The notes under the pieces are model-generated. The model made no database searches, was not told the DNA's origin, and worked only from the letters and a program-made list of their open reading frames with translations. From a virus, in the IMG/VR virus record IMGVR_UViG_3300006947_000065, positions 1-27,418 of that record: 27,418 nucleotides of DNA. One strand, given 5' to 3'. Shown piece after piece: positions 14,109-22,754 of the stretch. Both the position numbers and the translations under genes were made by a program. Each line of letters starts with the position of its first letter. Position 1 is the stretch's first letter.

Positions 14109-15110
14109 ATGATTAACTCGGTTAGAAATACTGTTTTAGCTATTGCTAATAAAAATAATTACGGATATATTTCTCCACAAGATTTTAATTTATATTCTCA
14201 GCAAGCTCAGATGGATTTGTTTGAAGATTATTTTTATCAATATAATGCGTGGATTAATAAAGAAAATAATAGGCTTTCAGGAACAGGGTATGCTGATATT
14301 GTAAAAGGTCTAGTTGAAGTAATAGATAGTTTTTCAGTTACTAAAGGATTAGATCAATTAGGTAACAATTTTTATAACTTACCCTCTGACTATTATTTTA
14401 TTAATAAACTAAATTATTTTCCAACACTAATAGATGCTGGTACTACAACTGCCGCTGGCGCAAATACATTGACTGATGCGAACGCATCTTTTGTAACTTC
14501 AGGTGTTGTAGCTGGTCAATATTTAGTAAACACTTCAGCTTCTGGTGCTGCACAATATAGCGGATGGACAGCATATGTAGTAAGCGTGGATAGTCAAACT
14601 CAATTAACCTTATCTTATAATTTATTTTCACTTGCCGCATCTATTGGAGAATCTTATTCTATTTTTAGCCCTAGTAATATTGTGGAAATTGAAAGAGTAA
14701 ATCAAAACAAAATATTTTATTTAAATAATTCACCTTTAACAGCTCCTTCTATTGGATACCCAGCGTATGTATTAGGTGGCGCTACAAGTAATATAGTTGG
14801 TAATGCAGCGTCTGGTCAATTAGGCAATACTGTTACTGTATATCCAGCCAATTTAACAACAAAAGGAAGTGTAAGTGCCGAATACGTTAGGTATCCTATA
14901 CCACCTAAATGGACATACTCTTCTTTAAACACTGGCGAACCTTTGTTTGATCAAGGGCAAGCTGATTATCAAGATTTTGAATTACCATTATCGGATGAAC
15001 CGGGTATTGTAGCTAAGATTTGTCAATACATAGGAATAGAAATTAGAGAAAGTCAAGTTTATCAGTTTGGAAAAACAGAAGAAGTAGAAGATAACCAAAT
15101 ACAAACATAA
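14109..15110 (+). CDS. Head-tail adaptor / ring-type structural protein
   Basis: This 333-residue protein starts with a helical domain (residues 1-50: MINSVRNTVLAIANKNNYGYIS, then DFNLYSQQAQMDLFEDYF) of the kind seen in connector proteins that bind under the portal. It is followed by a Y/F-rich segment (LGNNFYNLPSDYYFINKL). A small beta domain (about 110-190) is inserted, with a TDANASFVTSGVVAGQYLVN and VDSQTQLTLSYNLF pattern and ending in ESYSIF; such modules occur in many phage structural proteins. The C-terminal part returns to beta structure and helices (VEYV-like strands, IVAKICQYIGIEIRE). It overlaps nothing but is three bases from the next gene. The position between capsid and muzzle genes matches the ring or gp4-like adaptor genes of P22-like and crAss-like phages. 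The role is inferred. Confidence 0.72.
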   Translation: MINSVRNTVLAIANKNNYGYISPQDFNLYSQQAQMDLFEDYFYQYNAWINKENNRLSGTGYADIVKGLVEVIDSFSVTKGLDQLGNNFYNLPSDYYFINKLNYFPTLIDAGTTTAAGANTLTDANASFVTSGVVAGQYLVNTSASGAAQYSGWTAYVVSVDSQTQLTLSYNLFSLAASIGESYSIFSPSNIVEIERVNQNKIFYLNNSPLTAPSIGYPAYVLGGATSNIVGNAASGQLGNTVTVYPANLTTKGSVSAEYVRYPIPPKWTYSSLNTGEPLFDQGQADYQDFELPLSDEPGIVAKICQYIGIEIRESQVYQFGKTEEVEDNQIQT

Positions 15111-15113
15111 GAC

Positions 15114-16022
15114 ATGGCATATATAAATGATTACGCATATTATGCAAATTCAGGAACAGTACCCGAAGATAAAAATTGGGGATCTTATCAATACGTTTCA
15201 TTAAATGAAATAGTAAATAATTTTATGTTAATGTATCAAGGGAATCATTCTTTGGTTAATAACATAGAACGATATCAAATTTTATTTCATGCAAAAAGAG
15301 GTATTCAAGAATTGAATTACGATGCAATGAAAGAACTTAAAATATTGCAATTAGATTTAGATGAAAATTTAAGATTTATTTTACCTTCAGATTTTGTTAA
15401 TTGGGTAAGAATATCTCAATTTTTAAATGGAGTTTTATATCCTTTAAGCGAAAACATACAGACACAATGGGCTGAAAGTTACTTACAAGATAATCAAGGT
15501 AAAATAATTTATGATCAAAACGGGAATGTTCTAAAACCTGAATTTTCTGAATTAAATTCTAACAAGAAAAGTATTTATTTAAATTCAGGAAGTCCGTATA
15601 ATGGACAAGAAGGTTGGTGTGTTGATGGATGTTGGTTTTTTGATTTTGGCGTAGGTGGTGCTTTTGGGTTAAATCCTGAAACAGCCAATGTTAACCCGAC
15701 TTTTAATATAGATAAACAAAGAGGAGTTATCAATTTTAGTTCTAACGCAAGCGGGGGTTCTATAGTTTTAGAATATGTTTCTGATGGCATGGAAAATGGA
15801 GTTGATTCTGATGTTAGTGTGAATAAATTATTTGAAGAATTTATATACGCCTATATAAGATATTCTATTTTAAATAGTAAATTAAATGTACAAGAGTATA
15901 TTGTTAATAGAGCTAGAAAAGACAAATCTTCTTTATTAAGAAATGCAAAAATTAGGTTAAGTAATATACACCCTGGAAGACTCTTGATGAATTTAAGAGG
16001 TCAGGATAAATGGATCAAATAA
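15114..16022 (+). CDS. Tail adaptor / ring-type structural protein
   Basis: This 302-residue protein has a N-terminal helical region (about 25-75: VSLNEIVNNFMLMY, then IERYQILFHAKRGIQELNYDAMKELK). A beta domain follows, with LQLDLDENLRFILPSDFVNWVRISQFLNGVLYPLSENIQTQWA in outline (about 78-120). A middle Gly/Trp/Cys-containing part (YNGQEGWCVDGCWFFDFG) and a helical end (FEEFIYAYIRYSIL) complete it. The 'HAKRG(I)QELNYD...LPSDFVNWVRIS' pattern matches proteins I know from crAss-like and marine podovirus contigs, where the gene sits directly before the muzzle/stabilization gene, as here. The likely role is a connector ring beneath the portal. It is separated by three bases from the previous gene and one from the next, so the three are almost certainly co-transcribed. 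Confidence 0.75.
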   Translation: MAYINDYAYYANSGTVPEDKNWGSYQYVSLNEIVNNFMLMYQGNHSLVNNIERYQILFHAKRGIQELNYDAMKELKILQLDLDENLRFILPSDFVNWVRISQFLNGVLYPLSENIQTQWAESYLQDNQGKIIYDQNGNVLKPEFSELNSNKKSIYLNSGSPYNGQEGWCVDGCWFFDFGVGGAFGLNPETANVNPTFNIDKQRGVINFSSNASGGSIVLEYVSDGMENGVDSDVSVNKLFEEFIYAYIRYSILNSKLNVQEYIVNRARKDKSSLLRNAKIRLSNIHPGRLLMNLRGQDKWIK

Positions 16023-16023
16023 A

Positions 16024-19000
16024 ATGCCAATAGTAAACACAAATTTTATTGCAGGTAGAATGAATAAAAGTGTGGATGAACGATTAGTTCCTCCAGGCGA
16101 ATACATTAATGCAATTAATGTTAGATTAGGGTCTACTGAATCTACAGAAATAGGTGCAGTAGAAAATTCAAAAGGAAATTCTAAATTAACAACTTTAACG
16201 TATGGTGGTCAAGCATTATCTAATCAAGCAAAATGTTTGGGAGCGTTTGAAGACGGCTCTTTGGAAACTCTTTATTGGTTTATTCATGATTCTAATAATC
16301 CAGTTGCAACTGATGGAATTGTGGACTTGGTTGTGTCATACAACACAAATACGCAAGTAGTAGTTTATCATGTTACAACATTAGATTTATTAAATTTTAA
16401 TGTTGACTATTTAATAACTGGTATTAATAAAATAGAAAATTTATTGTTTTGGACAGATAATTTTAATCCTCCAAGAAAGATAAATGTTAATTCTAATTAC
16501 AACGATCCTGTAGGAGATTTAGATGGTGTTATTGAAGAAGATATTAGTGTGATATTAAAACCACCTGGATATACTAATTTAGACAATTTAACAGCGCCAA
16601 GTATAAATTTAATTTCAGCGCCAGGAGATGAAAATTATTTAGACGAAAGGTTTATAACTTTTGCTTATAGATATCGCTATGTTGATCAAGAATATAGTGC
16701 AACGTCTTTATTTACAAAACCAGCTTTTGCTCCAGGGCCTTTTAGGTTTGATACTAATAATTATAATAATGCTGGTATGATAAACCAGTATAACACAGCT
16801 GAAGTCAGTTTTAATACGGGAGGTAAAAATGTAATACAAGTTGATTTGTTATTTAAACCAACAGATTCTAATGTTATTTTTGTAATAGAAAGATTTAATA
16901 AATCAGATTATGGGTGGGCTGACAATACTACTCAAAATTATACATTTACTAACAGCAAAATATACACCTCTTTAGGATCAGATGAATTATTAAGGTTGTA
17001 TGATAACGTACCTAAAACAGCAAAAGCTCAAACGATAATGGGTAATCGTTTAATGTATGCTAATTATAAAGATGGATACAATATTACAAATTCAAACAAT
17101 ATTTCAATTCCTATAAACTATACAACTAGTCATTTAGTTAATGATATTTTATTTGAAGATTTACCTGATGCAACATTATCAGAAGGCATAGCGTATTCAA
17201 TAAATCCAGCTACTGCCACTACGATACCTAATTCTAAGGTTACGTTTGACTTATCGGGTCAAGTATTGTTGTTAAAAAGAGGGTCTAGTTTTAATTTTAC
17301 TTTAAACATTGAACATGATACTTTAAACGGAAGTGTAGGCGATGCTTGTTATGATGCTTCATTTGAAAATCCTGCATTTTTATTAAACTTTTCTTTTCCA
17401 TTAGATCAAGATTATTCTTCAGTTTCTAATATGGTTAATAGTGAGGCTTTTGCAAATAGAATAGGAACTTTAATAGGTGTTAATTTTGAAGTTATTGCAA
17501 ATGCAGCTTTAGGATCTTCTTTAACCGACTTTTTTAACTCTGAATTAATTGCACCAACTAATTGTTCTTTTGGTAAATCCAACAGTAGTATTAATTCACA
17601 AACTCAACAAGGGTTTAAATTAACTAGCTCTGGAAATACATTTTCATTACAAATTTTAGCAATGAAATTCTTGTCGGGAGCTACTGAAGTATATGAATAC
17701 TTTAGAATAACACAAGGTACTGGGAATTTTACATCTCAAAAAGATACGTCTTCATTACATAGTAACAGGGATTATGATACTGGTATTGTATACATGGATA
17801 ATAACGCAAGAGCTTCAACAGTGTTGGTCTCTGAAAACAACACAATATTCGTTCCTACACTAAATAGTGTAAATCAAAATAAAATAAAAGTAAATATAGA
17901 AAACTTACCGCCTTCTTGGGCTACTAAATATAAATTTGTCACAAAATCAAGTGGCGGAAATTACGAAACTTTATATTCTAATTTTTATTATCAATCTACC
18001 GCTAACAGAGTTGTGTACTTTAAGTTAGAAGGGCAAAATAAAAATATACCAAAAGCAGGTGATGTGTTAATTGTCAAAAGAGATGCGTCTGGGCCTCTAG
18101 AGAGGTTAGTAAAATCCGAGGTTTTAGCTGTAGAAGCTGAAGCTGTAGATTTTTTAGCAACTGCAGCTGGGTTAGGGGCAGAATCTAATCAATTAGCTGG
18201 TTTGTATATGCAAATGAAGCCCTCAAACTTTTCAATTGCTATAGATGACAACGCAGTTATTGATTTAGGTGATTTTAATTATAGAGATAATTCTGGAAGC
18301 AAGTGTAAGGCTAAAGTAAGTTATCCATGTTTTTACACTAATGATGACTCAACAACTAATAACTATACAATACCAGCTGGTAGTCAAATCTATATGAGAT
18401 GGTTTATTCGTAGAGTTAATAGAAATAGTTGTGCTGGTATTGAATGGTTGTGGGAAAGAACTTATGTAGCTAGTGCAGATTATACCGACTTGTATCAATG
18501 GTTTAAAGGTGATGATATTGATCCTGGTGTAGGAGAGCTAATAGAGAATGTAGATGATCGAATGAATCAAGCCTATTTTACATCAACACTAGCTTCTAAT
18601 GAAAATTCTATTATTTGCACGCCTTTTGAACCTAATTTTCAATTTTGGCAAGCAAATCCTGGGGATGCAGCTTCACCATTATACTTAACATGTAGAAGTG
18701 GAGTAAGAGGTTGCGGTTATAGTGGTTCAACCTCTAATATAAACGCTGAAATAGTAGTAACTAGAGCTAACAATTTAATAGTGTGGGAAACAGAACCTTT
18801 AGACGCAAGTTCTGATTTATATTTTGACGCTTCAGAAGCTTATAATGTTACTAACGGATTTCATATGGGTGGTAATAGAGAAGGTGATCAATCTCAAACC
18901 GCTAATAGAAACGCTATAGTAACAATACCTTTTGCTAATTGTTATACTTTTGGAAATGGTGTTGAGAGTTATAAAATAAACGATTCTTTAATTGGAAAAA

Positions 19001-21168
19001 GTTTTAATTTAGGTGAAAGAACGTTAGCTGTATCTACACAAGATTTTAAATCTGCAGATAGATTTGCTGGCATAACTTATAGCGGAGTATTTAGTAGCTC
19101 TTCAAATGTCAATAATTTAAATGAGTTTAATTTAGGCTTAGTTAATTTTAAAGATTTAGAAACAAGTTTTGGCCCTGTAATGATTCTTCACGCAAGAGAG
19201 ACTGATATTCTTGTTTTGCAAGAAGACAAAATATCTTATGTATTAGCTTCTAAAAATTTAATAAGTGATTCTACTGGTGGTGGCGCTATAGCTTCAGTGC
19301 CTGAAATATTAGGAACACAAATTGCTAGAATAGAAGAGTATGGAATTAGTTTTAATCCTGAGAGTTTTACTTCATGGGGGTTTGACATGTATTTTACTGA
19401 TACCAAAAGAGCTTCAGTTCTTAAGTTAAGCGGGAGTTCTAGAAAAACTGATGAATTAGAGGTTATTTCAGATACAGGAATGAGATCTTGGTTTAGAGAT
19501 CAATTTAATGTACAGTTAAATACGCAAAAATTAGGAGGATATGATCCTTATATGGATGAATATGTCTTAGGAACTAACGGAACTTCAATTCCATTATCTC
19601 CTATTGTTATACCATGTGGTACTACTCAAGCAATAAACGATACAAGCACAGTTCGATCCTACACTGTAGGGTTAGGTGAGGTTATAGGAAATGTAGTTAT
19701 AGATTATACTGTAGGAACTGGAACTTTAACTATTGTCGCAGAATGGGATGGTGCAATAGTGGCTTCAGTTTATAATACAACATCTTCAGGATCAATTAAT
19801 TTTAATAAAACAAAAAGATTCCCAGATTCACTAACGGTAACAGTAACGCCTGTAGCCGCACCAGTATCTTATACATTAACGGCTAAATGCCCAGCTGAAA
19901 AAGAATTAATAATTTTTCAAGTTGGATTAAATTCTGATGAAAATACCGGTCAATTTATTACTAATGAATTTAGTTGGAAAGACGCTTTAATAACAAGTCC
20001 TACTGAATCAAATAGAATGACTTTTGCTTCAGATCCTGAGATTGCTTCTCAATATAATCTGTCTGAAGGTATACGATCTTTAGGTGTGTTTCCGTATAAT
20101 GGAGCAAACGTAACAATAAGATCTAATAAAATTGGTTTTGATGATTATGATTGGGTTATAAATAGTGATAATTTTAGATGGTTATCATCTAGTGTGCTTT
20201 ATCCTAATACTAGCCAGGGTATATCTAATTTATTAACGGCTGCAACTAAAATAGTTAATACAGCTGTAACAAACCCAAGTCCTGGAATTTATCAAACAAC
20301 TGTAAACTCTATGAGTTTACCTGATACTAATTCATATTTATATTTAATATATGATTATAGAACTATAAACTCCGCTTCATTATGTTATGATGCTACTTCT
20401 TTTAGTGAGTCATGTTGTGATTGCGGTAATTTTTGTACTCCATATAGTTCATCAACTGTACAACAATCTAGCAGTGTAGCTTGTGTTCAACCAACTGGAC
20501 AAACATATTATCACGATGGGTTAAACCCTTTACCAATAATAGGTGATACTGTTTATTCTACTCCTTCATGCTCATCAGGATCTACTCTAAATGGTGGGTT
20601 TTATAAAATTGGAGGAAATGATCAATGGATTAGTGTTAATACGGCTGGAATTGTAACTCAAATAGGTTTTTGTACAACACGAACTTTTGACTCAAGTATA
20701 AAAGAATTACAGAATACTGTTGTATGTACTTTAGATATTGATCAGAAATATTATTTTAATGGAGCTGGAGTATTACCAGTTGCAACTAATTATTGTTATT
20801 CTGATCCAGGTATTACACCTTTAGCAAACGGACTTTATAGGATAACATCCACGCAATATTTAGTTATAGCAGGAGGCCTTGGTCAAGTTAGTAGTGTTGG
20901 AATTTGTCAAGCATTGGTATACTATCCTTTTAATACTGAATTGCAACCATCTCCAACTGCAGCTTGTAGGTACACGCATTTATTAACAATGGTATATTAT
21001 ACAACTTTTGGTACTGGCCCTTCAAACGGAGCAGGGACTTTAATATATAGTGATCAAGCAGGAACTTTAGCTCCTAACGAAGTTTTTGCATATAGTATAG
21101 CTCCAAATACATATTTTACTACTGATAACTTAGGGGCAATTGACGCAAATGGAATACAAAATTGTTAA
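16024..21168 (+). CDS. Muzzle / stabilization protein (P22 gp10-like) with repeat tail
   Basis: This 1714-residue protein closes the tail channel and retains packaged DNA. Typical markers are the N-terminal FIAGRMNKSVDERLVPPGEY with AINVRLG (8-36), LLFWTDN...PPRKIN (140-154), a LYDNVP...GNRLMYANY segment (about 325-350), the LVLQEDKISYVL and EILGTQIARIEEYG block (about 1063-1100), and FRDQFN...NTQKLGGYDPYMDEYVLG (about 1157-1183). An Ig-like beta domain follows (about 1195-1290, starting PCGTTQ). A short SWKDALITSP segment comes next, then from about residue 1450 a Cys-containing repeat region (LCYDATSFSESCCDC, then three YY-type modules) ending in Cys-stop. It is far longer than P22 gp10 (about 470) and long even for crAss-like muzzle proteins. 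It is one base from the preceding gene and seven from the next. Confidence 0.85.
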   Translation: MPIVNTNFIAGRMNKSVDERLVPPGEYINAINVRLGSTESTEIGAVENSKGNSKLTTLTYGGQALSNQAKCLGAFEDGSLETLYWFIHDSNNPVATDGIVDLVVSYNTNTQVVVYHVTTLDLLNFNVDYLITGINKIENLLFWTDNFNPPRKINVNSNYNDPVGDLDGVIEEDISVILKPPGYTNLDNLTAPSINLISAPGDENYLDERFITFAYRYRYVDQEYSATSLFTKPAFAPGPFRFDTNNYNNAGMINQYNTAEVSFNTGGKNVIQVDLLFKPTDSNVIFVIERFNKSDYGWADNTTQNYTFTNSKIYTSLGSDELLRLYDNVPKTAKAQTIMGNRLMYANYKDGYNITNSNNISIPINYTTSHLVNDILFEDLPDATLSEGIAYSINPATATTIPNSKVTFDLSGQVLLLKRGSSFNFTLNIEHDTLNGSVGDACYDASFENPAFLLNFSFPLDQDYSSVSNMVNSEAFANRIGTLIGVNFEVIANAALGSSLTDFFNSELIAPTNCSFGKSNSSINSQTQQGFKLTSSGNTFSLQILAMKFLSGATEVYEYFRITQGTGNFTSQKDTSSLHSNRDYDTGIVYMDNNARASTVLVSENNTIFVPTLNSVNQNKIKVNIENLPPSWATKYKFVTKSSGGNYETLYSNFYYQSTANRVVYFKLEGQNKNIPKAGDVLIVKRDASGPLERLVKSEVLAVEAEAVDFLATAAGLGAESNQLAGLYMQMKPSNFSIAIDDNAVIDLGDFNYRDNSGSKCKAKVSYPCFYTNDDSTTNNYTIPAGSQIYMRWFIRRVNRNSCAGIEWLWERTYVASADYTDLYQWFKGDDIDPGVGELIENVDDRMNQAYFTSTLASNENSIICTPFEPNFQFWQANPGDAASPLYLTCRSGVRGCGYSGSTSNINAEIVVTRANNLIVWETEPLDASSDLYFDASEAYNVTNGFHMGGNREGDQSQTANRNAIVTIPFANCYTFGNGVESYKINDSLIGKSFNLGERTLAVSTQDFKSADRFAGITYSGVFSSSSNVNNLNEFNLGLVNFKDLETSFGPVMILHARETDILVLQEDKISYVLASKNLISDSTGGGAIASVPEILGTQIARIEEYGISFNPESFTSWGFDMYFTDTKRASVLKLSGSSRKTDELEVISDTGMRSWFRDQFNVQLNTQKLGGYDPYMDEYVLGTNGTSIPLSPIVIPCGTTQAINDTSTVRSYTVGLGEVIGNVVIDYTVGTGTLTIVAEWDGAIVASVYNTTSSGSINFNKTKRFPDSLTVTVTPVAAPVSYTLTAKCPAEKELIIFQVGLNSDENTGQFITNEFSWKDALITSPTESNRMTFASDPEIASQYNLSEGIRSLGVFPYNGANVTIRSNKIGFDDYDWVINSDNFRWLSSSVLYPNTSQGISNLLTAATKIVNTAVTNPSPGIYQTTVNSMSLPDTNSYLYLIYDYRTINSASLCYDATSFSESCCDCGNFCTPYSSSTVQQSSSVACVQPTGQTYYHDGLNPLPIIGDTVYSTPSCSSGSTLNGGFYKIGGNDQWISVNTAGIVTQIGFCTTRTFDSSIKELQNTVVCTLDIDQKYYFNGAGVLPVATNYCYSDPGITPLANGLYRITSTQYLVIAGGLGQVSSVGICQALVYYPFNTELQPSPTAACRYTHLLTMVYYTTFGTGPSNGAGTLIYSDQAGTLAPNEVFAYSIAPNTYFTTDNLGAIDANGIQNC
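20371..21168 (+). repeat. Cys-containing YYHxG repeat modules at muzzle C-terminus
   Basis: Residues ~1450-1714 contain a linker (LCYD...CCDCGNFC) and three modules with the pattern YYH/FNGxG, P(V/I)x(T/G)D/N, YSDPG/Q, LANG(L/F)Y and a closing (I/V)xxC. The first starts near QTYYHDG, the second at KYYFNGAG, the third near VYYTTFG. The same modules appear in the three ORFs that follow, including at each of their C-termini. Confidence 0.8.
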
Positions 21169-21175
21169 ATAAATT

Positions 21176-21667
21176 ATGGCAACAAGAGGAATATATTATT
21201 TTGATGGATTAAGTTTTGCTTTAGCAAGATCATTGTTTACGGATTCAACTTTAGACACGCTAGCTCCAGATGGATATTATACATTAGGAGCAGTTTCCAG
21301 AAGACAAGTATCTGGTCGTTTAGAAAATGCCGTTATATGTCCTGCATGTGGCACAGCTACAGATTTATGTTATGATGCTGACTCAGCTGACGATGTATGT
21401 TGTCCTGGATGCTCAACTACTCTGACATCTTTTACATCTACGGTTGCAGGTAATTTTAGCGGAACTTGTAGTGACAATAACTTTACTCAAACATATTACC
21501 ATAATGGATCAGGAACTATCCCTTCGACAGGTGATTTAGTTTATACAGATTCAGACGGGCTAATACCTTTACCTAATGCCTATTACCATACAAATGATAC
21601 GGGAACTAGCACTTTTTTTAGAACTACAAACAGCACAGGGTTTGTTGGGCTTTTAGAATCGTGTTAA
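21176..21667 (+). CDS. Modular repeat protein, putative tail appendage (one copy of each module)
   Basis: This 163-residue protein contains one copy of each of two modules. The first (residues 5-50: GIYYFDGLSFALARSLFTDSTL then DGYYTLGAVSRRQVSG in outline) ends in a Cys block CPACGTATDLCYDADSADDVCCPGC (55-79, in part). The second (about 104-163) runs TQTYYHNGSGT, GDLVYTDSDG, LPNAYYH and finishes GFVGLLESC-stop. It starts seven bases after the muzzle gene. Both modules match those in the muzzle C-terminus and in the next two ORFs, so it is probably an outer tail or fibre component assembled with them, or a domain cut off from a longer ancestral protein. I cannot name a function. The Cys pattern could bind metal or be redox-active. 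Confidence 0.75.
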   Translation: MATRGIYYFDGLSFALARSLFTDSTLDTLAPDGYYTLGAVSRRQVSGRLENAVICPACGTATDLCYDADSADDVCCPGCSTTLTSFTSTVAGNFSGTCSDNNFTQTYYHNGSGTIPSTGDLVYTDSDGLIPLPNAYYHTNDTGTSTFFRTTNSTGFVGLLESC

Positions 21668-21707
21668 CCTCTTTAATATACCTTAGTATTATTATATTTT
21701 TTTTTCG

Positions 21708-21715
21708 TAAATTTA
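21708..21715 (+). promoter_or_regulatory. Possible degenerate -7 promoter box before 21735 gene
   Basis: TAAATTTA matches seven of eight positions of TAnnTTTG and ends 20 bases before the ATG at 21735, in the 67-base gap that separates the second and third repeat ORFs. A T-run (21697-21705) precedes it. Support is weak in such AT-rich DNA. Confidence 0.25.
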
Positions 21716-21734
21716 CCAAAACTAATACATTAGA

Positions 21735-22727
21735 ATGGCAACAACTGGAACTTATTTTCTAAATGACACAGTCTGGGCTTCAGGCGATGCAAATACTGCT
21801 ACAAATATATTTACTAATTCTGATTTATCCACTGCAGCACCTGCAGGATGGTATAAAAGCGGAAGTGTTTACAGAGAAGTAACAGGAGCTGTTGGTGCTT
21901 TAGGTACTTCAGCTAGTTGTACTACCTGTGGAACAGCATTTGTGTTAGGATATGGAGCTACAGCTTTTGCAGCTTGCTGTTCTGGAACAACTGCTACTTT
22001 TTATTTAGATACTGCAGCTTTTGCAACAGCAACTAGTGTTTGGACTAGCCCATTAATGAGCACCCAAGCAGCTAACCAACAATATTCTTTTAGCGGTAAT
22101 AGTAGAGATAAAGTTTCGAACGCTCAATTTGATGCATCAACTGCATGTGCTACATGTTATCCAGCAATTGGATTATCATTTGGAGCAACAGCAAAAGCAG
22201 CTTGTTGTACAGGTGCTTCAGCTACTTATTATATGAACCAGACAACTTTCGCTGCTTCAACAAAATTATATACTAATTCTGACGGATCAACAGCAGCAGG
22301 TAATGGATTTTATTCTTTTGACGCTGGCTTAGGTGGTACGGTAGTACAGAAACAAGCAAGTGGAGGTGATGGAACTTTAACAGGAACAACAACAAATTGT
22401 GTTGCTTGTGCTACAAGTATTTCGTTATGTTATAGTTCAGTAAGTGTTGATGAGTTATGTTGTACTGGATGTGCTGCATTAACATCATTTGTTGGTTCAA
22501 CCGCTTCTAACTTTAACTCAGTTTGTTCAGTGGCAACAATGGCAACTACATATTATCATAACGGTTCGGCATCATTACCAGTGGTCGGAGACTTAGTGTT
22601 TACTAATTCAGGAGGAACAACACCATTATCCAATGCTTATTACAAAATTAATACAGCAGCGGCAAGTGATAGTTATATTAGAATAACAGGAAGTAACGGG
22701 TATATAGCTGGATTGGAAGATTGTTAG
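21735..22727 (+). CDS. Modular repeat protein, putative tail appendage (three plus one modules)
   Basis: This 330-residue protein carries three copies of the first module (about 5-82, 86-158, 162-247). Each has the pattern GTYFLN/ATFYLD/ATYYMN, an 'AT.L/F(Y/F)T(N/S)S(D)' stretch, G(W/F)Y, and a closing cysteine block (SCTTC...AACCSG; ACATC...AACCTG; NCVAC...LCCTGC). It ends with one copy of the second module (271-330: TTYYHNGSAS, GDLVFTNSGG, SNAYYKIN, YIAGLEDC-stop). The composition is extremely Ala/Thr/Ser-rich. The start MATTGTYFLN aligns with MATRGIYYFD and MPTQGTYFLD of the neighbouring ORFs. The likely role is a fibre-like or repeat appendage of the virion. The Cys motifs are intriguing but of unknown function. 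Confidence 0.78.
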   Translation: MATTGTYFLNDTVWASGDANTATNIFTNSDLSTAAPAGWYKSGSVYREVTGAVGALGTSASCTTCGTAFVLGYGATAFAACCSGTTATFYLDTAAFATATSVWTSPLMSTQAANQQYSFSGNSRDKVSNAQFDASTACATCYPAIGLSFGATAKAACCTGASATYYMNQTTFAASTKLYTNSDGSTAAGNGFYSFDAGLGGTVVQKQASGGDGTLTGTTTNCVACATSISLCYSSVSVDELCCTGCAALTSFVGSTASNFNSVCSVATMATTYYHNGSASLPVVGDLVFTNSGGTTPLSNAYYKINTAAASDSYIRITGSNGYIAGLEDC

Positions 22728-22754
22728 TATCATAAAAAAGATTAAAATAATATA

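Noticed and set aside
21668-21705. Weak hairpin (AATATA/TATATT) plus T-run after the 21176 gene
   Set aside because: The stem is six A-T pairs with a long loop; the T-run alone is not enough support for a terminator call.
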